From Lachnospiraceae bacterium (lineage in GTDB: Bacteria > Bacillota > Clostridia > Lachnospirales > Lachnospiraceae), in NCBI GenBank assembly GCA_017513005.1, contig JAFWDM010000063.1:1-52698 (forward strand): a DNA stretch of 52,698 nucleotides, written 5' to 3'. The position numbers and the translations under genes are program-made. Of the stretch, positions 1-9,227 are shown in pieces (positions within the stretch are counted from its first letter, which is position 1; every line of letters starts with the position of its first letter). The notes under the pieces are model-generated. The model made no database searches. It was not told where the DNA came from and saw nothing but the letters and a program-made list of their open reading frames with translations.

Positions 1-70
1 GGCAGGCGATAAAATAACAGGTTCGATAAACCATGCTTCAGCAAGGGCTTTGCCGAAAGGCCTCTAATGC
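1..70. other. Window edge, no gene seen
   Basis: These bases lie downstream of the minus-strand methyltransferase stop. I see no coding frame or strong terminator here. Confidence 0.4.
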
Positions 71-946
71 TCAGCGGCTCTCTGCCGTCCATCGCCCGGC
101 TGCCCCGCAGGGGAGCACCAGTCCGTTCGAAGTGACGGGCAGGCCGATCTCTTCCGCCATGACTGTGCCTGTGTAGAGGGGATCGATCACAGTGTGCAGC
201 ATGTAGCTGAGGACTGCGGGCTGCAGCCCGGTCGTATAGGAATTTATAAGGACGAAAAGGGGGGAGTCGGACAGGAGCAGTACACACCGCTGCAGGAAGG
301 GAAAGATGCTGTCCTCCATCTTCCAGATCTCACCCTTGGGACCCCTTCCATAGGACGGCGGATCCATAATGATGGCGTCGTAGTGATTTCCCCGGCGGAT
401 CTCACGTTCCACGAATTTGCCGCAGTCGTCGACAAGCCAGCGGACCGGCGCCTCCCCCAGTCCCGACAGCTGGGCATTTTCCTTTGCCCAGCCCACCATG
501 CCCTTGGAGGCGTCCACATGCGTCACCTGCGCGCCGGCTGCCGCCGCTGCCGCCGTGGCACCGCCGGTATAGGCGAACAGATTCAGTACGCGGACAGTCT
601 GTCCGCGCCCGGTGCGCCCGCGGATCAGGCCGGAGAACCAGTCCCAGTTGACCGCCTGTTCCGGAAACAGACCGGTGTGCTTGAAACTGAAGGGCTTGAG
701 ATGGAAAGTGAGGTCCCTGTACCGGATGCACCAGTCCTCCGGCAGGTCAAAAAATTCCCACTCGCCCCCGCCCTTTTTACTCCGGTGATAATGGGCATTG
801 GGCTTTTTCCACTCCCTTCCGCGCGGAGTATTCCAGATGACCTGCGGATCCGGGCGGATCAGACGGTATTTTCCCCAGCGCTCCAGCTTTTCTCCCCCGG
901 AGGTGTCCAGGACTTCATAATCTTTCCAGGCGTCAGCGATCCACAT
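71..946 (-). CDS. Class I SAM-dependent methyltransferase
   Basis: A 291-residue methyltransferase of the RlmI-like/COG1092 type, probably acting on RNA; its substrate cannot be told from sequence. The SAM-binding loop is VLNLFAYTGGAT followed by the acidic THVDAS strand end, and the catalytic-type motif is IIMDPPSYGRG. The start at 946 (MWIADAWKDYEV) was chosen because AGAAAGGACC precedes it at normal spacing. The longer reading frame upstream runs through a tandem repeat and gives repetitive, unlikely protein. It stands alone, divergent from putP. Confidence 0.88.
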   Translation of the reverse strand: MWIADAWKDYEVLDTSGGEKLERWGKYRLIRPDPQVIWNTPRGREWKKPNAHYHRSKKGGGEWEFFDLPEDWCIRYRDLTFHLKPFSFKHTGLFPEQAVNWDWFSGLIRGRTGRGQTVRVLNLFAYTGGATAAAAAAGAQVTHVDASKGMVGWAKENAQLSGLGEAPVRWLVDDCGKFVEREIRRGNHYDAIIMDPPSYGRGPKGEIWKMEDSIFPFLQRCVLLLSDSPLFVLINSYTTGLQPAVLSYMLHTVIDPLYTGTVMAEEIGLPVTSNGLVLPCGAAGRWTAESR

Positions 947-960
947 AAGCAGGTCCTTTC

Positions 961-1034
961 TATCGTGAACGTGTAAAAGTATCGTGAACGTATTAAAGTA
1001 TCGTGAACGTGTAAAAGTATGAACATGTAAGAAG
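961..1034. repeat. 19-bp tandem repeat upstream of the methyltransferase
   Basis: Three 19-bp units (961-979, 980-998, 999-1017), of the form tatcgtgaacgtgtaaaag, are followed by a degenerate fourth unit. The first unit abuts the methyltransferase ribosome-binding site, so the array lies in its 5' untranslated region or promoter. Confidence 0.9.
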
Positions 1035-1203
1035 TATGATGCAGGCAAGAGCGTTTGCTCCGCAGCACCTGCGGGTCTGTACAGAAACGGGAAACTATCC
1101 CCTGTAAAATTGGTTTCAGTTTACCCTCCGGTGGTAAAAAAGTAAACTATTGTCTTTATTTCGATGCCCTCCTGTGGTAAAATCGGACTGTTACCTGCGT
1201 TAC

Positions 1204-1351
1204 AGTGTTAATGCGCTAAATCGCATCCGGAATGAGGCGGCCGTCACCTGGAGGGATGGCAGACCTGCATACGGAGATCCTGGTCTGTCTTTCTGCGAAG
1301 GTGCAAAGGACGAAGAGGAGGGCGCAGCGCGAAGCGATTCGTGACAGCACT
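1204..1351 (+). promoter_or_regulatory. Possible structured leader of putP
   Basis: The 350-base spacer before putP has no convincing gene. Nested short complementary segments are visible: agtg 1204-1207 with cact 1348-1351, aatcgc 1219-1224 with gcgatt 1334-1339, cacct 1245-1249 with aggtg 1299-1303, and cagacc 1260-1265 with ggtctg 1282-1287. Together they could make one branched leader hairpin. Each helix is short, so chance is not excluded. Confidence 0.3.
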
Positions 1352-1394
1352 TTTGACCGTAACATCATATATATAAAAGGGAGGAGACTACCAT

Positions 1395-2936
1395 ATGACA
1401 AGTGCACAGATCATCATCAGCGTCACGATCGTGGCGTATCTGTTCGGTATGCTGCTGATCGGTGTCATTTTCAACCGTCAGGGTGCAGCGGACACATCGG
1501 ATGGCTTCTATATCGGCGGCAGGGGGCTGGGACCCCTGGTCACTGCGATGAGCGCCGAGGCATCCGATATGAGCAGTTATCTGCTGATGGGGCTCCCGGG
1601 ACTCGCCTATATCGCAGGAATCGCGGAGGTCGGCTGGACCGCCATCGGCCTTGCGATCGGAACATATTTGAACTTCCTGTTCGTAGCGAGACTTTTGCGG
1701 AGATATTCCGAGCGCCTCGGGGCTTTTACGATCCCCGATTTCTATTCGCGCCGCTACGGAGACAACGAAAATACCCTGTCTCTGATCGCCGCGCTGATCA
1801 TCATTATCTTCTTTGTGCCCTATACAGCTTCCGGTTTCAAGGCGGTCGGCACGCTCTTCAACAGTCTGTTCGGCATTGAGTACCACCTGGCCATGATCAT
1901 CGGTGCCGTTATCATCGTAGCCTATACCACGATGGGCGGCTTCCTGGCGGTCTCCACGACAGACCTGGTCCAGAGTATCTTTATGACCATCGCGCTGGTC
2001 ATCATCGTCTTCTTTGGAATCGACAAGGCTGGCGGCATGGGAGCGGTCATCGACAATGCGAAGGCCCTGCCCGGCTACCTGAACATCTTCCAGGGGTACG
2101 ACGTCACGACAAATTCGGCATCCAGCTACGGACTTCTGTCCATCTGCTCCACACTGGCGTGGGGGCTCGGCTATTTCGGCATGCCGCACATCCTGCTCCG
2201 CTTTATGGCGATCCGCAATGAAAAGGAACTTGTCCTCTCCCGCAGGATCGCAGCAGTCTGGGTCGTTCTCTCCATGGGCATCGCGGTGTTTATCGGTATC
2301 ATCGGTTACAGCGTCTCCCTGACAGGGGCCATCCCGATGCTGAACGGCAGCTCCGCGGAATCCGAGACCATCGTCATCCAGATGGCGAATCTGATGAGCC
2401 AGCACAGCTTTATTTTCGCCCTGGCAGGAGGCATCATCCTCGCCGGTATCCTGGCGGCCACCATGTCCACAGCGGATTCCCAGCTCCTCGCCGCTGCTTC
2501 CAGCGTCTCGGAGGACCTGATGCAGAGTTTCGGGCGTATCAAACTCTCCCAGCAGGGCAAGATGATCGCCGCGCGCGCGACCGTCATCGGGATCGCCTGC
2601 ATTGCCATCATCCTGGCATGGAACCCCAACAGTTCCGTCTTCCGCGTCGTCTCCTTTGCCTGGGCCGGATTCGGAGCCACCTTCGGCCCGACCATGCTTC
2701 TTGCCCTCTTCTGGCGCAGATCCAATCGCAATGGAGCACTCGCAGGCCTTCTGGCGGGCGGCATCATGATCTTTGTGTGGAAGTTCGGCATCGCCCGCCT
2801 CGGCGGCGTGTTCTCCATCTATGAACTTCTTCCCGCATTCCTGATCGCCCTCGCGGCGGACGTCATCGTCAGCCTTGCGACGAAGGAGCCCTCGGCGGTG
2901 ATCCTGAAGAAATACGATGAGGTACACCGCAGGTAA
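1395..2936 (+). CDS. putP: Sodium/proline symporter (SSS family)
   Basis: A 513-residue membrane protein of the sodium:solute symporter family, expected to import proline with Na+. The first helix is followed by GFYIGGRGLGPLVTAMSAEA and a Ser-rich DMSSYLLMGLPG segment, as in PutP. About 12-13 hydrophobic segments follow, with STADSQLLAAASSVSEDL near residues 355-375, typical of the family sodium site. The start has GGGAGGAG nearby. It is monocistronic, ending at a strong terminator. The family call is firm; proline as substrate rests on resemblance. Confidence 0.9.
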   Translation: MTSAQIIISVTIVAYLFGMLLIGVIFNRQGAADTSDGFYIGGRGLGPLVTAMSAEASDMSSYLLMGLPGLAYIAGIAEVGWTAIGLAIGTYLNFLFVARLLRRYSERLGAFTIPDFYSRRYGDNENTLSLIAALIIIIFFVPYTASGFKAVGTLFNSLFGIEYHLAMIIGAVIIVAYTTMGGFLAVSTTDLVQSIFMTIALVIIVFFGIDKAGGMGAVIDNAKALPGYLNIFQGYDVTTNSASSYGLLSICSTLAWGLGYFGMPHILLRFMAIRNEKELVLSRRIAAVWVVLSMGIAVFIGIIGYSVSLTGAIPMLNGSSAESETIVIQMANLMSQHSFIFALAGGIILAGILAATMSTADSQLLAAASSVSEDLMQSFGRIKLSQQGKMIAARATVIGIACIAIILAWNPNSSVFRVVSFAWAGFGATFGPTMLLALFWRRSNRNGALAGLLAGGIMIFVWKFGIARLGGVFSIYELLPAFLIALAADVIVSLATKEPSAVILKKYDEVHRR

Positions 2937-2984
2937 TGAGATTCATCGCGGTAATAAAGTAAGAGGCAGAAAAAAAGTAGAATC

Positions 2985-3041
2985 GCGGCAGCTTTGCCGC
3001 ACCCTGTAACCGCGAAAGCACAGCTTTCGCGGTTCTTTTTT
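2985..3041 (+). terminator. Rho-independent terminator of putP
   Basis: A 12-bp perfect stem (aaccgcgaaagc 3008-3019 with gctttcgcggtt 3023-3034, loop aca) is followed by a run of Ts. A second small hairpin, gcggca/tgccgc, lies just before it. Confidence 0.9.
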
Positions 3042-3043
3042 CC

Positions 3044-3300
3044 GATCACGGCAAGAACCTGTCCGTGAACGAGCAAGGACCTTCCCGTGATCGGCAGGGA
3101 CCTTTCCGTGATTGGCAAGGACCTTCCCGTGATCGGCAGGGACCTTTCCGTGATCGGGCAGGGACCTTCCCGTGATCGGCAGGGACTTTCCCGTGATCGG
3201 GCAGGGACCTTCCCGTGATCGGCAAGAACCTGTCCGTGATCGGCAGGGACCCTTCCGCGGCCGAGCAGGGGTCTTTCCATAATCGTGCGAATGCCTTTCT
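3044..3300. repeat. 21/22-bp tandem array, about 12 units
   Basis: About twelve imperfect units of the type gtgatcggcagggacctttc follow each other, alternating between 21 and 22 bases and decaying toward the right end (ataatcgtgcgaatgcctttc). The spacing is two DNA helical turns. No coding role is apparent: both strands translate to low-complexity peptides. Confidence 0.9.
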
Positions 3301-3326
3301 ATAAACGTGCGGGGCGGCAGTCAGAG

Positions 3327-3570
3327 ACGGAAGCAGGCGGTATCCTGGCGGACACGCTGGCGATGAGCAATAGATGTACTTGGCGAAGGATCTGTGACGG
3401 GCGGGTCAAATGCACGGCCCTCAAGGCCGGGCATTTGTCGTTTACCTGTTTGAGCATTTCGATCTTTCAGAGCGAAATGCGAGTTTAAACGTTGCCCGCC
3501 CGTCACAGATGCAAGCCTTAGTACATCTTTGCGAAGAGGGCGCGTGTCCAAAGGAACCGCCTGCTTCCGT
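3327..3570. other. Large nested inverted-repeat element, candidate structured RNA
   Basis: Four collinear helices are separated by short mismatched segments: 3327-3341 with 3556-3570 (15 bp perfect), 3350-3357 with 3542-3549 (8 bp), 3373-3380 with 3520-3527 (8 bp), and 3390-3405 with 3495-3510 (16 bp perfect). Two internal hairpins sit at the tip: 3407-3437 (caaatgc/gcatttg plus cggcc/ggccg) and 3454-3480 (gcatttcg/cgaaatgc). There is no credible protein on either strand. It could be a non-coding RNA or a miniature transposable element. The strand is undetermined. Confidence 0.6.
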
Positions 3571-3660
3571 CTCGTCCCCGTCCCGCCCGGAGTCCCACCC
3601 TTTGTTTCGGCTTTAATACAATAATAAAGAGAAAAGACACCTTTTTTTCAAAAAAACCGC

Positions 3661-3690
3661 TTGTATACAGCCCTGCGCTTGTGTTAATAT
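3661..3690 (+). promoter_or_regulatory. Putative sigma-A promoter of the S10 cluster
   Basis: TTGTAT at 3661-3666 and TAATAT at 3685-3690 are separated by 18 bases. It is the best promoter-like pair before rpsJ and would give a leader of about 290 nt. Confidence 0.6.
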
Positions 3691-3697
3691 ACTCATT

Positions 3698-3986
3698 GCT
3701 GTGACATGATAGCTGTGAAGCGTGAGGTTGCTGCCGGACATCCGGCAGGTTTTCCGTGGAGCGAATGTCTGGAGCCCTCTTCAGGAGCCATCTGGAGAGG
3801 AGCTCGAAAATCTGACGACAAGTCACTGTACCGATCAATGTCTGCAGGGCAGCCAACCTGCCTTATGCAGAAACGACGTGTGAGAACACGGTTTTTATTT
3901 TTGAAAGACCGCGATACACACGGGCTAGTGTACAGTCACCGCTTGTCGTACTTAACAAAAAGTGCGAAAAGGAGGCGACTTTTTTT
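3698..3986 (+). promoter_or_regulatory. S10-cluster leader with attenuator-like hairpin
   Basis: This long untranslated region contains a short stem (cgtgt 3877-3881 / acacg 3886-3890, loop gaga) followed by a T-rich stretch, resembling a weak terminator. Upstream, ggcaggtt 3744-3751 is exactly complementary to aacctgcc 3855-3862, and ccgtg 3754-3758 could pair with cacgg 3887-3891 and open the terminator. Regulation by attenuation is inferred, not shown. Confidence 0.4.
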
Positions 3987-4304
3987 ATGGCAAATCAGGT
4001 TATGAGAATCACATTGAAGGTGTATGATCATGAGCTCGTGGATGCTTCCGCGAAGAAGATCATCGAGACGGTCAAAAAGAACGGCTCTCAGGTCAGCGGA
4101 CCTGTCCCGCTTCCCACAAAGAAGGAAGTTGTGACCATTCTCCGTGCCGTTCATAAATATAAAGATTCTCGCGAGCAGTTCGAACAGCGCACACACAAGA
4201 GGCTGATCGACATCATCACCCCCACCCAGAAGACGGTGGATGCGCTCCAGAGACTGGAGATGCCCGCTGGTGTCTACATCGACATCAAGATGAAGGCGAA
4301 GTAA
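3987..4304 (+). CDS. rpsJ: 30S ribosomal protein S10
   Basis: A 105-residue S10, first gene of the S10-spc-alpha cluster. S10 is a 30S head protein and, as NusE, also joins transcription antitermination complexes. The sequence shows [13 protein letters not shown] at the N-terminus, [40 protein letters not shown] in the middle, and a VYIDIKMK end. AAGGAGG lies about 11 bases before the ATG. It is separated from rplC by a 400-base spacer, unusual for these normally tight genes. Confidence 0.98.
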   Translation: MANQVMRITLKVYDHELVDASAKKIIETVKKNGSQVSGPVPLPTKKEVVTILRAVHKYKDSREQFEQRTHKRLIDIITPTQKTVDALQRLEMPAGVYIDIKMKAK

Positions 4305-4324
4305 TTTATCGCCGGATCAAAAAA

Positions 4325-4580
4325 GCGTACTCGCTGTACTCTCCGTGTACAGCTGGTCAAAAAAGACTGCCGGACCGCGGGAGCGGGCGGCAGGCACCGG
4401 GCCGCAGATCATGGCTGCGCGGTCCGGGAGGAAGCAGGTACCGGCAGGAACAAAGCCGGTACGGAAAGTAACCTCTACTAGTATGACATCCCCGGCGGGG
4501 ACAGATCAGTTACTCGTCTGTTCCGCGGGAGTAGCCCGTCCCCCGGGCGGCCAGACAGCAGACCGTCCGATATAGGAAAC
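4325..4580 (+). promoter_or_regulatory. Structured spacer between rpsJ and rplC
   Basis: This gene-free spacer has several perfect hairpins: gctgtac 4333-4339 / gtacagc 4347-4353; ccggaccgcg 4370-4379 / cgcggtccgg 4418-4427; gtaccggc 4438-4445 / gccggtac 4455-4462; and tcccc 4489-4493 / gggga 4497-4501 enclosed by agtaac 4467-4472 / gttact 4509-4514. The order and regularity suggest a folded mRNA leader, perhaps a binding site for a ribosomal protein. Its ligand is unknown. Confidence 0.5.
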
Positions 4581-4710
4581 GTATGAATACGGTACATATG
4601 ATTACCTATATATAAGGAAACAGACCGTGCAGATGCCAGTGCAGGCTGTGGATGCGCCGATGTCCGCTGTAGAAAAACCGCCGCAGAAAAGCGGTAGAAA
4701 AGAGGTCAGA

Positions 4711-5394
4711 ATGAAGAAAGCAATTATGGCAACCAAGATCGGTATGACCCAGGTCTTCCAGGAAGACGGAACCCTGATTCCCGTCACAGTCCTTGGGGCA
4801 GGCCCCTGCGTGGTCACACAGGTCAAGACGATCGAGAACGACGGCTACGAAGCAGTCCAGGTCGGCTACGGCGAGGCAAAAGAGCGCATCACTACCGTTG
4901 ACAAGAACGGCAAGAAGGAAGTCGCGCACCGCCACGGCGTCGGCAAGGCCATGAAGGGCCACTTCGACAAGGCAGGCGCTCCGGTCAGGAAGCATGTGAA
5001 AGAGTTCAAGTTCGAGAATGCTTCCGAATATAAGCTCGGCGACGAGATCAAGGCCGACATCTTCGAGGCAGGCGACAAGATCGACGCCACCGCAGTCACC
5101 AAGGGCAAAGGCTTCCAGGGCGCGATCAAGCGCTTCGGCCAGCACAGAGGCCCCATGGGACACGGTTCCAAGTTCCATCGTCACCAGGGTTCCAACGGTT
5201 CCAGTTCCGATCCCAGCAGGGTCTTCAAAGGCAAGGGAATGCCCGGTCACATGGGTTCCGTGCAGGTCACTGTCAGAAATCTTGAGGTCGTCCGCGTCGA
5301 CGCCGAGAAGAATCTGCTCCTTGTCAAGGGTGCGATTCCCGGACCCAAGAAGGGCCTTGTGACCATCAAAGAGACCACGAAGGCAGAGGCCTGA
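4711..5394 (+). CDS. rplC: 50S ribosomal protein L3
   Basis: A 227-residue L3, slightly longer than the usual 205-215. It binds 23S rRNA near the peptidyl transferase centre and is an early assembly protein. The start at 4711 ([20 protein letters not shown]) fits family N-termini and has AGAGG upstream; an earlier in-frame ATG would add an unrelated tail. The basic loop [24 protein letters not shown], with its Gln that is methylated in some species, is present. Confidence 0.97.
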   Translation: MKKAIMATKIGMTQVFQEDGTLIPVTVLGAGPCVVTQVKTIENDGYEAVQVGYGEAKERITTVDKNGKKEVAHRHGVGKAMKGHFDKAGAPVRKHVKEFKFENASEYKLGDEIKADIFEAGDKIDATAVTKGKGFQGAIKRFGQHRGPMGHGSKFHRHQGSNGSSSDPSRVFKGKGMPGHMGSVQVTVRNLEVVRVDAEKNLLLVKGAIPGPKKGLVTIKETTKAEA

Positions 5395-5427
5395 TTGGCC
5401 CGCGGCCTTTAGAAAGGAGGAACACAG

Positions 5428-6051
5428 ATGGCAACCGTATCTGTTTTCAATATGGAAGGAAACGAGGTCGGTACGATCGACCTCAACGACGCGATCTTCG
5501 GCGTCGAAGTAAATGAGAATCTGATCCACATGGCAGTCGTCCAGCAGCTGGCCAACAAGCGCCAGGGGACACAGAAGGCCAGGACCCGCGGCGAGGTCTC
5601 CGGAGGAGGCAGAAAGCCCTGGAGACAGAAGGGCACCGGCCATGCGCGCCAGGGATCCACGAGAGCACCTCAGTGGAAGGGCGGCGGCGTCGTATTCGCC
5701 CCCACACCCCGTGACTACTCCTTCAAGATGAACAAGAAGGAAAAGAGGATCGCCCTCAAGTCCGCTCTGACCGACCGCGTGCAGGAAGGCAGGTTGATCG
5801 TGCTCGACGAGCTGAAATTCGATGAGATCAAGACCAAGGCTTTCGTCAAGGTCATGGACAATCTGAAGATCAGCAACAAGGCACTGTTCGTCCTCGGCGA
5901 TATGGATCAGAACGTGATCCTCTCCGCGAGGAACGTGCCGGATACCAAGACGACCCAGACATCTGAGATCAACGTCTACGACATCATGAATGCGCAGACC
6001 CTGGTCATCACCAAAGATGCTGTCGCGAAGATCGAGGAGGTGTATGCATAA
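5428..6051 (+). CDS. rplD: 50S ribosomal protein L4
   Basis: A 207-residue L4, which lines the peptide exit tunnel. The tunnel loop is visible as [48 protein letters not shown] precedes the ATG. Its stop codon overlaps the rplW start by one base (TAATG), pointing to translational coupling. In proteobacteria L4 represses the S10 operon; nothing in the sequence shows whether that happens here. Confidence 0.98.
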   Translation: MATVSVFNMEGNEVGTIDLNDAIFGVEVNENLIHMAVVQQLANKRQGTQKARTRGEVSGGGRKPWRQKGTGHARQGSTRAPQWKGGGVVFAPTPRDYSFKMNKKEKRIALKSALTDRVQEGRLIVLDELKFDEIKTKAFVKVMDNLKISNKALFVLGDMDQNVILSARNVPDTKTTQTSEINVYDIMNAQTLVITKDAVAKIEEVYA

Positions 6052-6350
6052 TGGCAACGCTCGAATATTACGACATTCTGTTAAAGCCCGTCATCACGGA
6101 GAAGAGCATGGAACTGATGGCCGAGAAGAAGTACACCTTCCTGGTACATCCCGATGCAAATAAATTCCAGATCAAGACCGCAGTCGAGAGGCTCTTCGAC
6201 GGAGTCAAGGTTGAGAAGGTCAACACCCTCAACGCAGACGGAAAGCTGAAGAGAAGAGGCATGGTCTACGGCAAGACCGCGAAGACCAAAAAAGCCATCG
6301 TCAAACTCACCGCGGACAGCAAGGACATCGAAGTCTTCACCGGACTTTGA
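6051..6350 (+). CDS. rplW: 50S ribosomal protein L23
   Basis: A 99-residue L23, located at the exit-tunnel mouth, where it docks trigger factor and SRP. It shows the [19 protein letters not shown]-terminus and the [18 protein letters not shown] segment. It is translationally coupled to rplD by the TAATG overlap, with GAGGTG shortly upstream. A 117-base spacer with small hairpins separates it from rplB. Confidence 0.97.
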   Translation: MATLEYYDILLKPVITEKSMELMAEKKYTFLVHPDANKFQIKTAVERLFDGVKVEKVNTLNADGKLKRRGMVYGKTAKTKKAIVKLTADSKDIEVFTGL

Positions 6351-6467
6351 TCACGCGTCCGGATGCATCGGACAGACGGCTTATGCGGAAGCCGCACAGA
6401 CGGATCCGCACAGAGAGCCGCACGTATGCGGTGCAAATCACATGATACATGAATAGGAGAACCAATC

Positions 6468-7301
6468 ATGGGAATTAAAAAGTATACCGCTTATACCCCG
6501 TCAAGACGTAACATGACAGGTTCTGATTTCTCCGAGATCACCAAGACGACCCCCGAGAAATCCCTGGTCCAGTCCCTGAAGAAGAACGCAGGGCGCAATA
6601 ACCAGGGCAAGATCACTGTCAGGCATCACGGCGGCGGCAACAGAAGAAAATACAGACTGGTCGATTTCAGAAGGATCAAGGACGGCATCCCCGCAAAGGT
6701 CATCGGCATCGAGTACGATCCCAACAGGACCGCCAACATCGCCCTGATCTGCTACGCGGACGGCGAGAAGTCCTACATCCTGGCTCCCCAGGGCCTGACC
6801 GACGGCATGACCGTCATGAACGGCCCCGAGGCCGAGATCAGGGTCGGCAACTGCCTTCCCCTCTCTGTCATCCCCGTTGGTACCCAGGTACACAACGTAG
6901 AGCTCAAGCCCGGCAAGGGCGGCCAGATGGTCCGCAGCGCCGGCACCAGCGCACAGCTGATGGCAAAAGAAGGCAAGTATGCGACACTCCGTCTCCCCTC
7001 CGGTGAGATGAGAATGGTCCCCATCGAATGCCGCGCCTCCATCGGCGTCATCGGCAACATCGACCACAACCTGATCAACTATGGTAAAGCCGGCCGTAAG
7101 CGCCACATGGGCATCCGTCCTACAGTCCGCGGCAGCGTCATGAACCCGAATGACCACCCTCACGGCGGCGGCGAAGGCAAGGCTCCGATCGGACGTCCCG
7201 GCCCGAGCACTCCCTGGGGCAAGCCTGCACTCGGATACAAGACCCGCGGAAAGAAAGCTTCTGATAAGCTGATCGTCAGAAGGCGCGGCGGGAAGAAGTA
7301 A
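6468..7301 (+). CDS. rplB: 50S ribosomal protein L2
   Basis: A 277-residue L2, of normal length, needed for subunit association and the peptidyl transferase centre. The N-terminus has [18 protein letters not shown], the centre [21 protein letters not shown], and the C-terminus [20 protein letters not shown], which includes the conserved His of the central protuberance side. An AGGAG motif precedes the ATG. It is followed by rpsS after an 83-base spacer. Confidence 0.98.
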   Translation: MGIKKYTAYTPSRRNMTGSDFSEITKTTPEKSLVQSLKKNAGRNNQGKITVRHHGGGNRRKYRLVDFRRIKDGIPAKVIGIEYDPNRTANIALICYADGEKSYILAPQGLTDGMTVMNGPEAEIRVGNCLPLSVIPVGTQVHNVELKPGKGGQMVRSAGTSAQLMAKEGKYATLRLPSGEMRMVPIECRASIGVIGNIDHNLINYGKAGRKRHMGIRPTVRGSVMNPNDHPHGGGEGKAPIGRPGPSTPWGKPALGYKTRGKKASDKLIVRRRGGKK

Positions 7302-7307
7302 ATCATA

Positions 7308-7370
7308 AGGACTGCACAGCGTCTTTTCATGCGCGGCCGCAGACAAAGGCTGCACAGACGCTGAGGACAA
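7308..7370 (+). promoter_or_regulatory. Hairpin before rpsS
   Basis: The short spacer contains an 8-bp perfect stem, cagcgtct paired with agacgctg, enclosing smaller GC-rich pairing. It lacks a T-run, so it is not a classic terminator. Confidence 0.35.
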
Positions 7371-7384
7371 ATAAGGAGATTACC

Positions 7385-7675
7385 ATGGCAAGATCATTGA
7401 AAAAAGGACCGTTTGCGGATAAAAGCCTTTTAAAGAAGATTGACGAGATGAATGCTTCCGGCAGCAAGCAGGTCATTAAGACCTGGTCTCGCCGCTCGAC
7501 AATTTTCCCGTCATTTGTTGGCCACACGATTGCCGTCCACGACGGACGCAAGCACGTGCCGGTGTACGTGACCGAGGATATGGTCGGACACAAGCTCGGT
7601 GAGTTCGTTATGACCAGAACCTACAGAGGACACCAGGGCAACAACAAGAACGAGAGAAAATCTTCGGCAGGCTGA
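7385..7675 (+). CDS. rpsS: 30S ribosomal protein S19
   Basis: A 96-residue S19 that forms a head complex with S13. It begins [19 protein letters not shown] and contains [43 protein letters not shown], all family hallmarks. A short C-terminal tail ([10 protein letters not shown]) extends a few residues beyond the usual end. AAGGAG lies just upstream. Confidence 0.98.
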   Translation: MARSLKKGPFADKSLLKKIDEMNASGSKQVIKTWSRRSTIFPSFVGHTIAVHDGRKHVPVYVTEDMVGHKLGEFVMTRTYRGHQGNNKNERKSSAG

Positions 7676-7712
7676 GCCCCGGAGCTTGATTCATTGAAAG
7701 GAGTGCGGAACT

Positions 7713-8111
7713 ATGGCAAACGGACATAGAACCCAGATTAAGAGAGAAAGGAATGCCCAGAAGGACACCCGTCCCTCCGCAAAGCTTTCTTACGCCAGGA
7801 TACCTACTCAGAAGGCCTGCTTCGTGATGGACGCCATCCGCGGCAAGGATGTTGAGTCTGCGATCGGTATCCTCACATATAACAACAGGTATGCTTCGGA
7901 AGTCATCCTGAAGCTCCTCAACTCCGCTGTCGCGAATGCAGAGAACAACCTCGGCATGAACGCCGCGAATCTGTACGTCGCAGAGTGCTATGCGTTCGAC
8001 GGACCGGTCATGAAGAGGATCCGTCCCAGGGCGCAGGGCAGAGCCTACAGGATTCTCAAGAGGATGAGCAATCTCAAGATCGTCCTCGACGAGAAGAAGA
8101 GTGAAGAGTAA
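7713..8111 (+). CDS. rplV: 50S ribosomal protein L22
   Basis: A 132-residue L22 that lines the exit tunnel opposite L4. The core starts at AKLSYARIPTQKACFVMDAIRGK and includes the hairpin RIRPRAQGRAYRILKRMSNLKIVL. The protein is longer than the usual 110 residues because of a basic N-terminal extension. GAAAGGAG precedes the ATG. Confidence 0.97.
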   Translation: MANGHRTQIKRERNAQKDTRPSAKLSYARIPTQKACFVMDAIRGKDVESAIGILTYNNRYASEVILKLLNSAVANAENNLGMNAANLYVAECYAFDGPVMKRIRPRAQGRAYRILKRMSNLKIVLDEKKSEE

Positions 8112-8133
8112 GCGGAAATAGAAAGGAGCCAAA

Positions 8134-8781
8134 ATGGGACAGAAAGTTAATCCTCATGGTCTGCGCGTTGGCATCATCAAAGACTGGGATTCCAGGTGGT
8201 ATGCCGAGGGCGATTTCGCGGACCTCCTCGTTGAAGATTACAATATCAGAAAGTTTCTGAAGAAAAAGCTCTACAACGCCGGCATCTCCAAGGTAGAGGT
8301 CGAGCGCGCGTCTGACCGCGTCAAGGTCATCGTCTACGCACAGAAGCCCGGTGTCATCATCGGTAAGGGCGGCGTAGAGATCGAAAACACCAGGAAACAG
8401 CTCTCCAAGATGACCGGCAAGAAGATCCTCCTTGACATCAAGGAGATCAAGCGCCCCGACAGGGATGCTCAGCTGGTCGCAGAGAACATTGCGCAGCAGC
8501 TCGAGGGCCGCGTGTCCTTCCGCAGAGCGATGAAGTCCTGCATGGGCAGAACCATGAAGGCCGGCGCTCTCGGCATCAAGGCTTCCTGCGGCGGACGTCT
8601 CGGCGGTGCCGATATCGCCCGCACGGAGACCTACTCCGAGGGTACCATCCCGCTGCAGACACTGCGCGCAGACATCGACTACGGTTTTGCGGAAGCGAAC
8701 ACCACCTACGGCAAGGTTGGCGTCAAGGTCTGGATCTACAAGGGCGAGATCCTTCCCGCAAAAAACGACAATAAGAATTGA
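8134..8781 (+). CDS. rpsC: 30S ribosomal protein S3
   Basis: A 215-residue S3 at the mRNA entry site. It has [23 protein letters not shown], a KH-type RNA-binding loop [11 protein letters not shown], and the C-terminal [26 protein letters not shown] is upstream. The next gene, rplP, follows after 17 bases. Confidence 0.98.
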   Translation: MGQKVNPHGLRVGIIKDWDSRWYAEGDFADLLVEDYNIRKFLKKKLYNAGISKVEVERASDRVKVIVYAQKPGVIIGKGGVEIENTRKQLSKMTGKKILLDIKEIKRPDRDAQLVAENIAQQLEGRVSFRRAMKSCMGRTMKAGALGIKASCGGRLGGADIARTETYSEGTIPLQTLRADIDYGFAEANTTYGKVGVKVWIYKGEILPAKNDNKN

Positions 8782-8798
8782 GAAGGGAGTGATCGCTG

Positions 8799-9227
8799 AT
8801 GTTAATGCCCAAGAGAGTGAAATATCGTAAACAGTTCCGCGGCAGCATGGCGGGCACACCCACCAGGGGAACCAAGATCGCCTACGGTGAGTACGGCCTT
8901 GTATGCCAGGAGCCTGTCTGGATCCGTTCCAATCAGATCGAGGCAGCCCGTGTCGCCATGACCCGTTACGTCCGCAGGGGCGGCAAGATCTGGATCAAGA
9001 TCTTCCCTGACAAGCCCGTCACCAAGAAGCCTGCCGAAGTCCGTATGGGTTCCGGTAAGGGCGCTGTGGAGTACTGGGTAGCTGTTGTCAAGCCCGGCAG
9101 AGTCATGTTTGAGATCGCCGGCGTTCCTGAAGAGACAGCAAGAGAGGCGCTCCGCCTTGCAGCCAACAAGCTTCCCTGCAAGTGCAAGATCGTTTCCAAA
9201 GCGCAATTGGAAGGTGGTGCAGATTAA
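8799..9227 (+). CDS. rplP: 50S ribosomal protein L16
   Basis: A 142-residue L16 that contacts the tRNA elbow near the A site. The sequence [17 protein letters not shown] and WIRIFP-like [24 protein letters not shown] are diagnostic. The first of two near ATGs was chosen because GGGAG sits nine bases before it. Its stop overlaps the rpmC start (TAATG). Confidence 0.97.
   Translation: MLMPKRVKYRKQFRGSMAGTPTRGTKIAYGEYGLVCQEPVWIRSNQIEAARVAMTRYVRRGGKIWIKIFPDKPVTKKPAEVRMGSGKGAVEYWVAVVKPGRVMFEIAGVPEETAREALRLAANKLPCKCKIVSKAQLEGGAD

Noticed and set aside
1365-2927. A 520-codon open frame antisense to putP
   Set aside because: It lacks membrane, domain or ribosome-binding features, is Asp/Gly/His/Arg-rich as expected for a GC-rich antisense shadow, and putP on the plus strand is unmistakable.
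3044-3300. CRISPR array
   Set aside because: The repeats are contiguous, with no unique spacers of constant length, and no cas gene is present.
3285-3616. Small proteins over the nested inverted element
   Set aside because: Frames on both strands are generated by the inverted repeats; none has a ribosome-binding site or recognisable domain.
4627-4710. N-terminal extension of L3
   Set aside because: An in-frame ATG exists, but the added residues match no L3 and overlap the structured spacer; a good ribosome-binding site precedes 4711.
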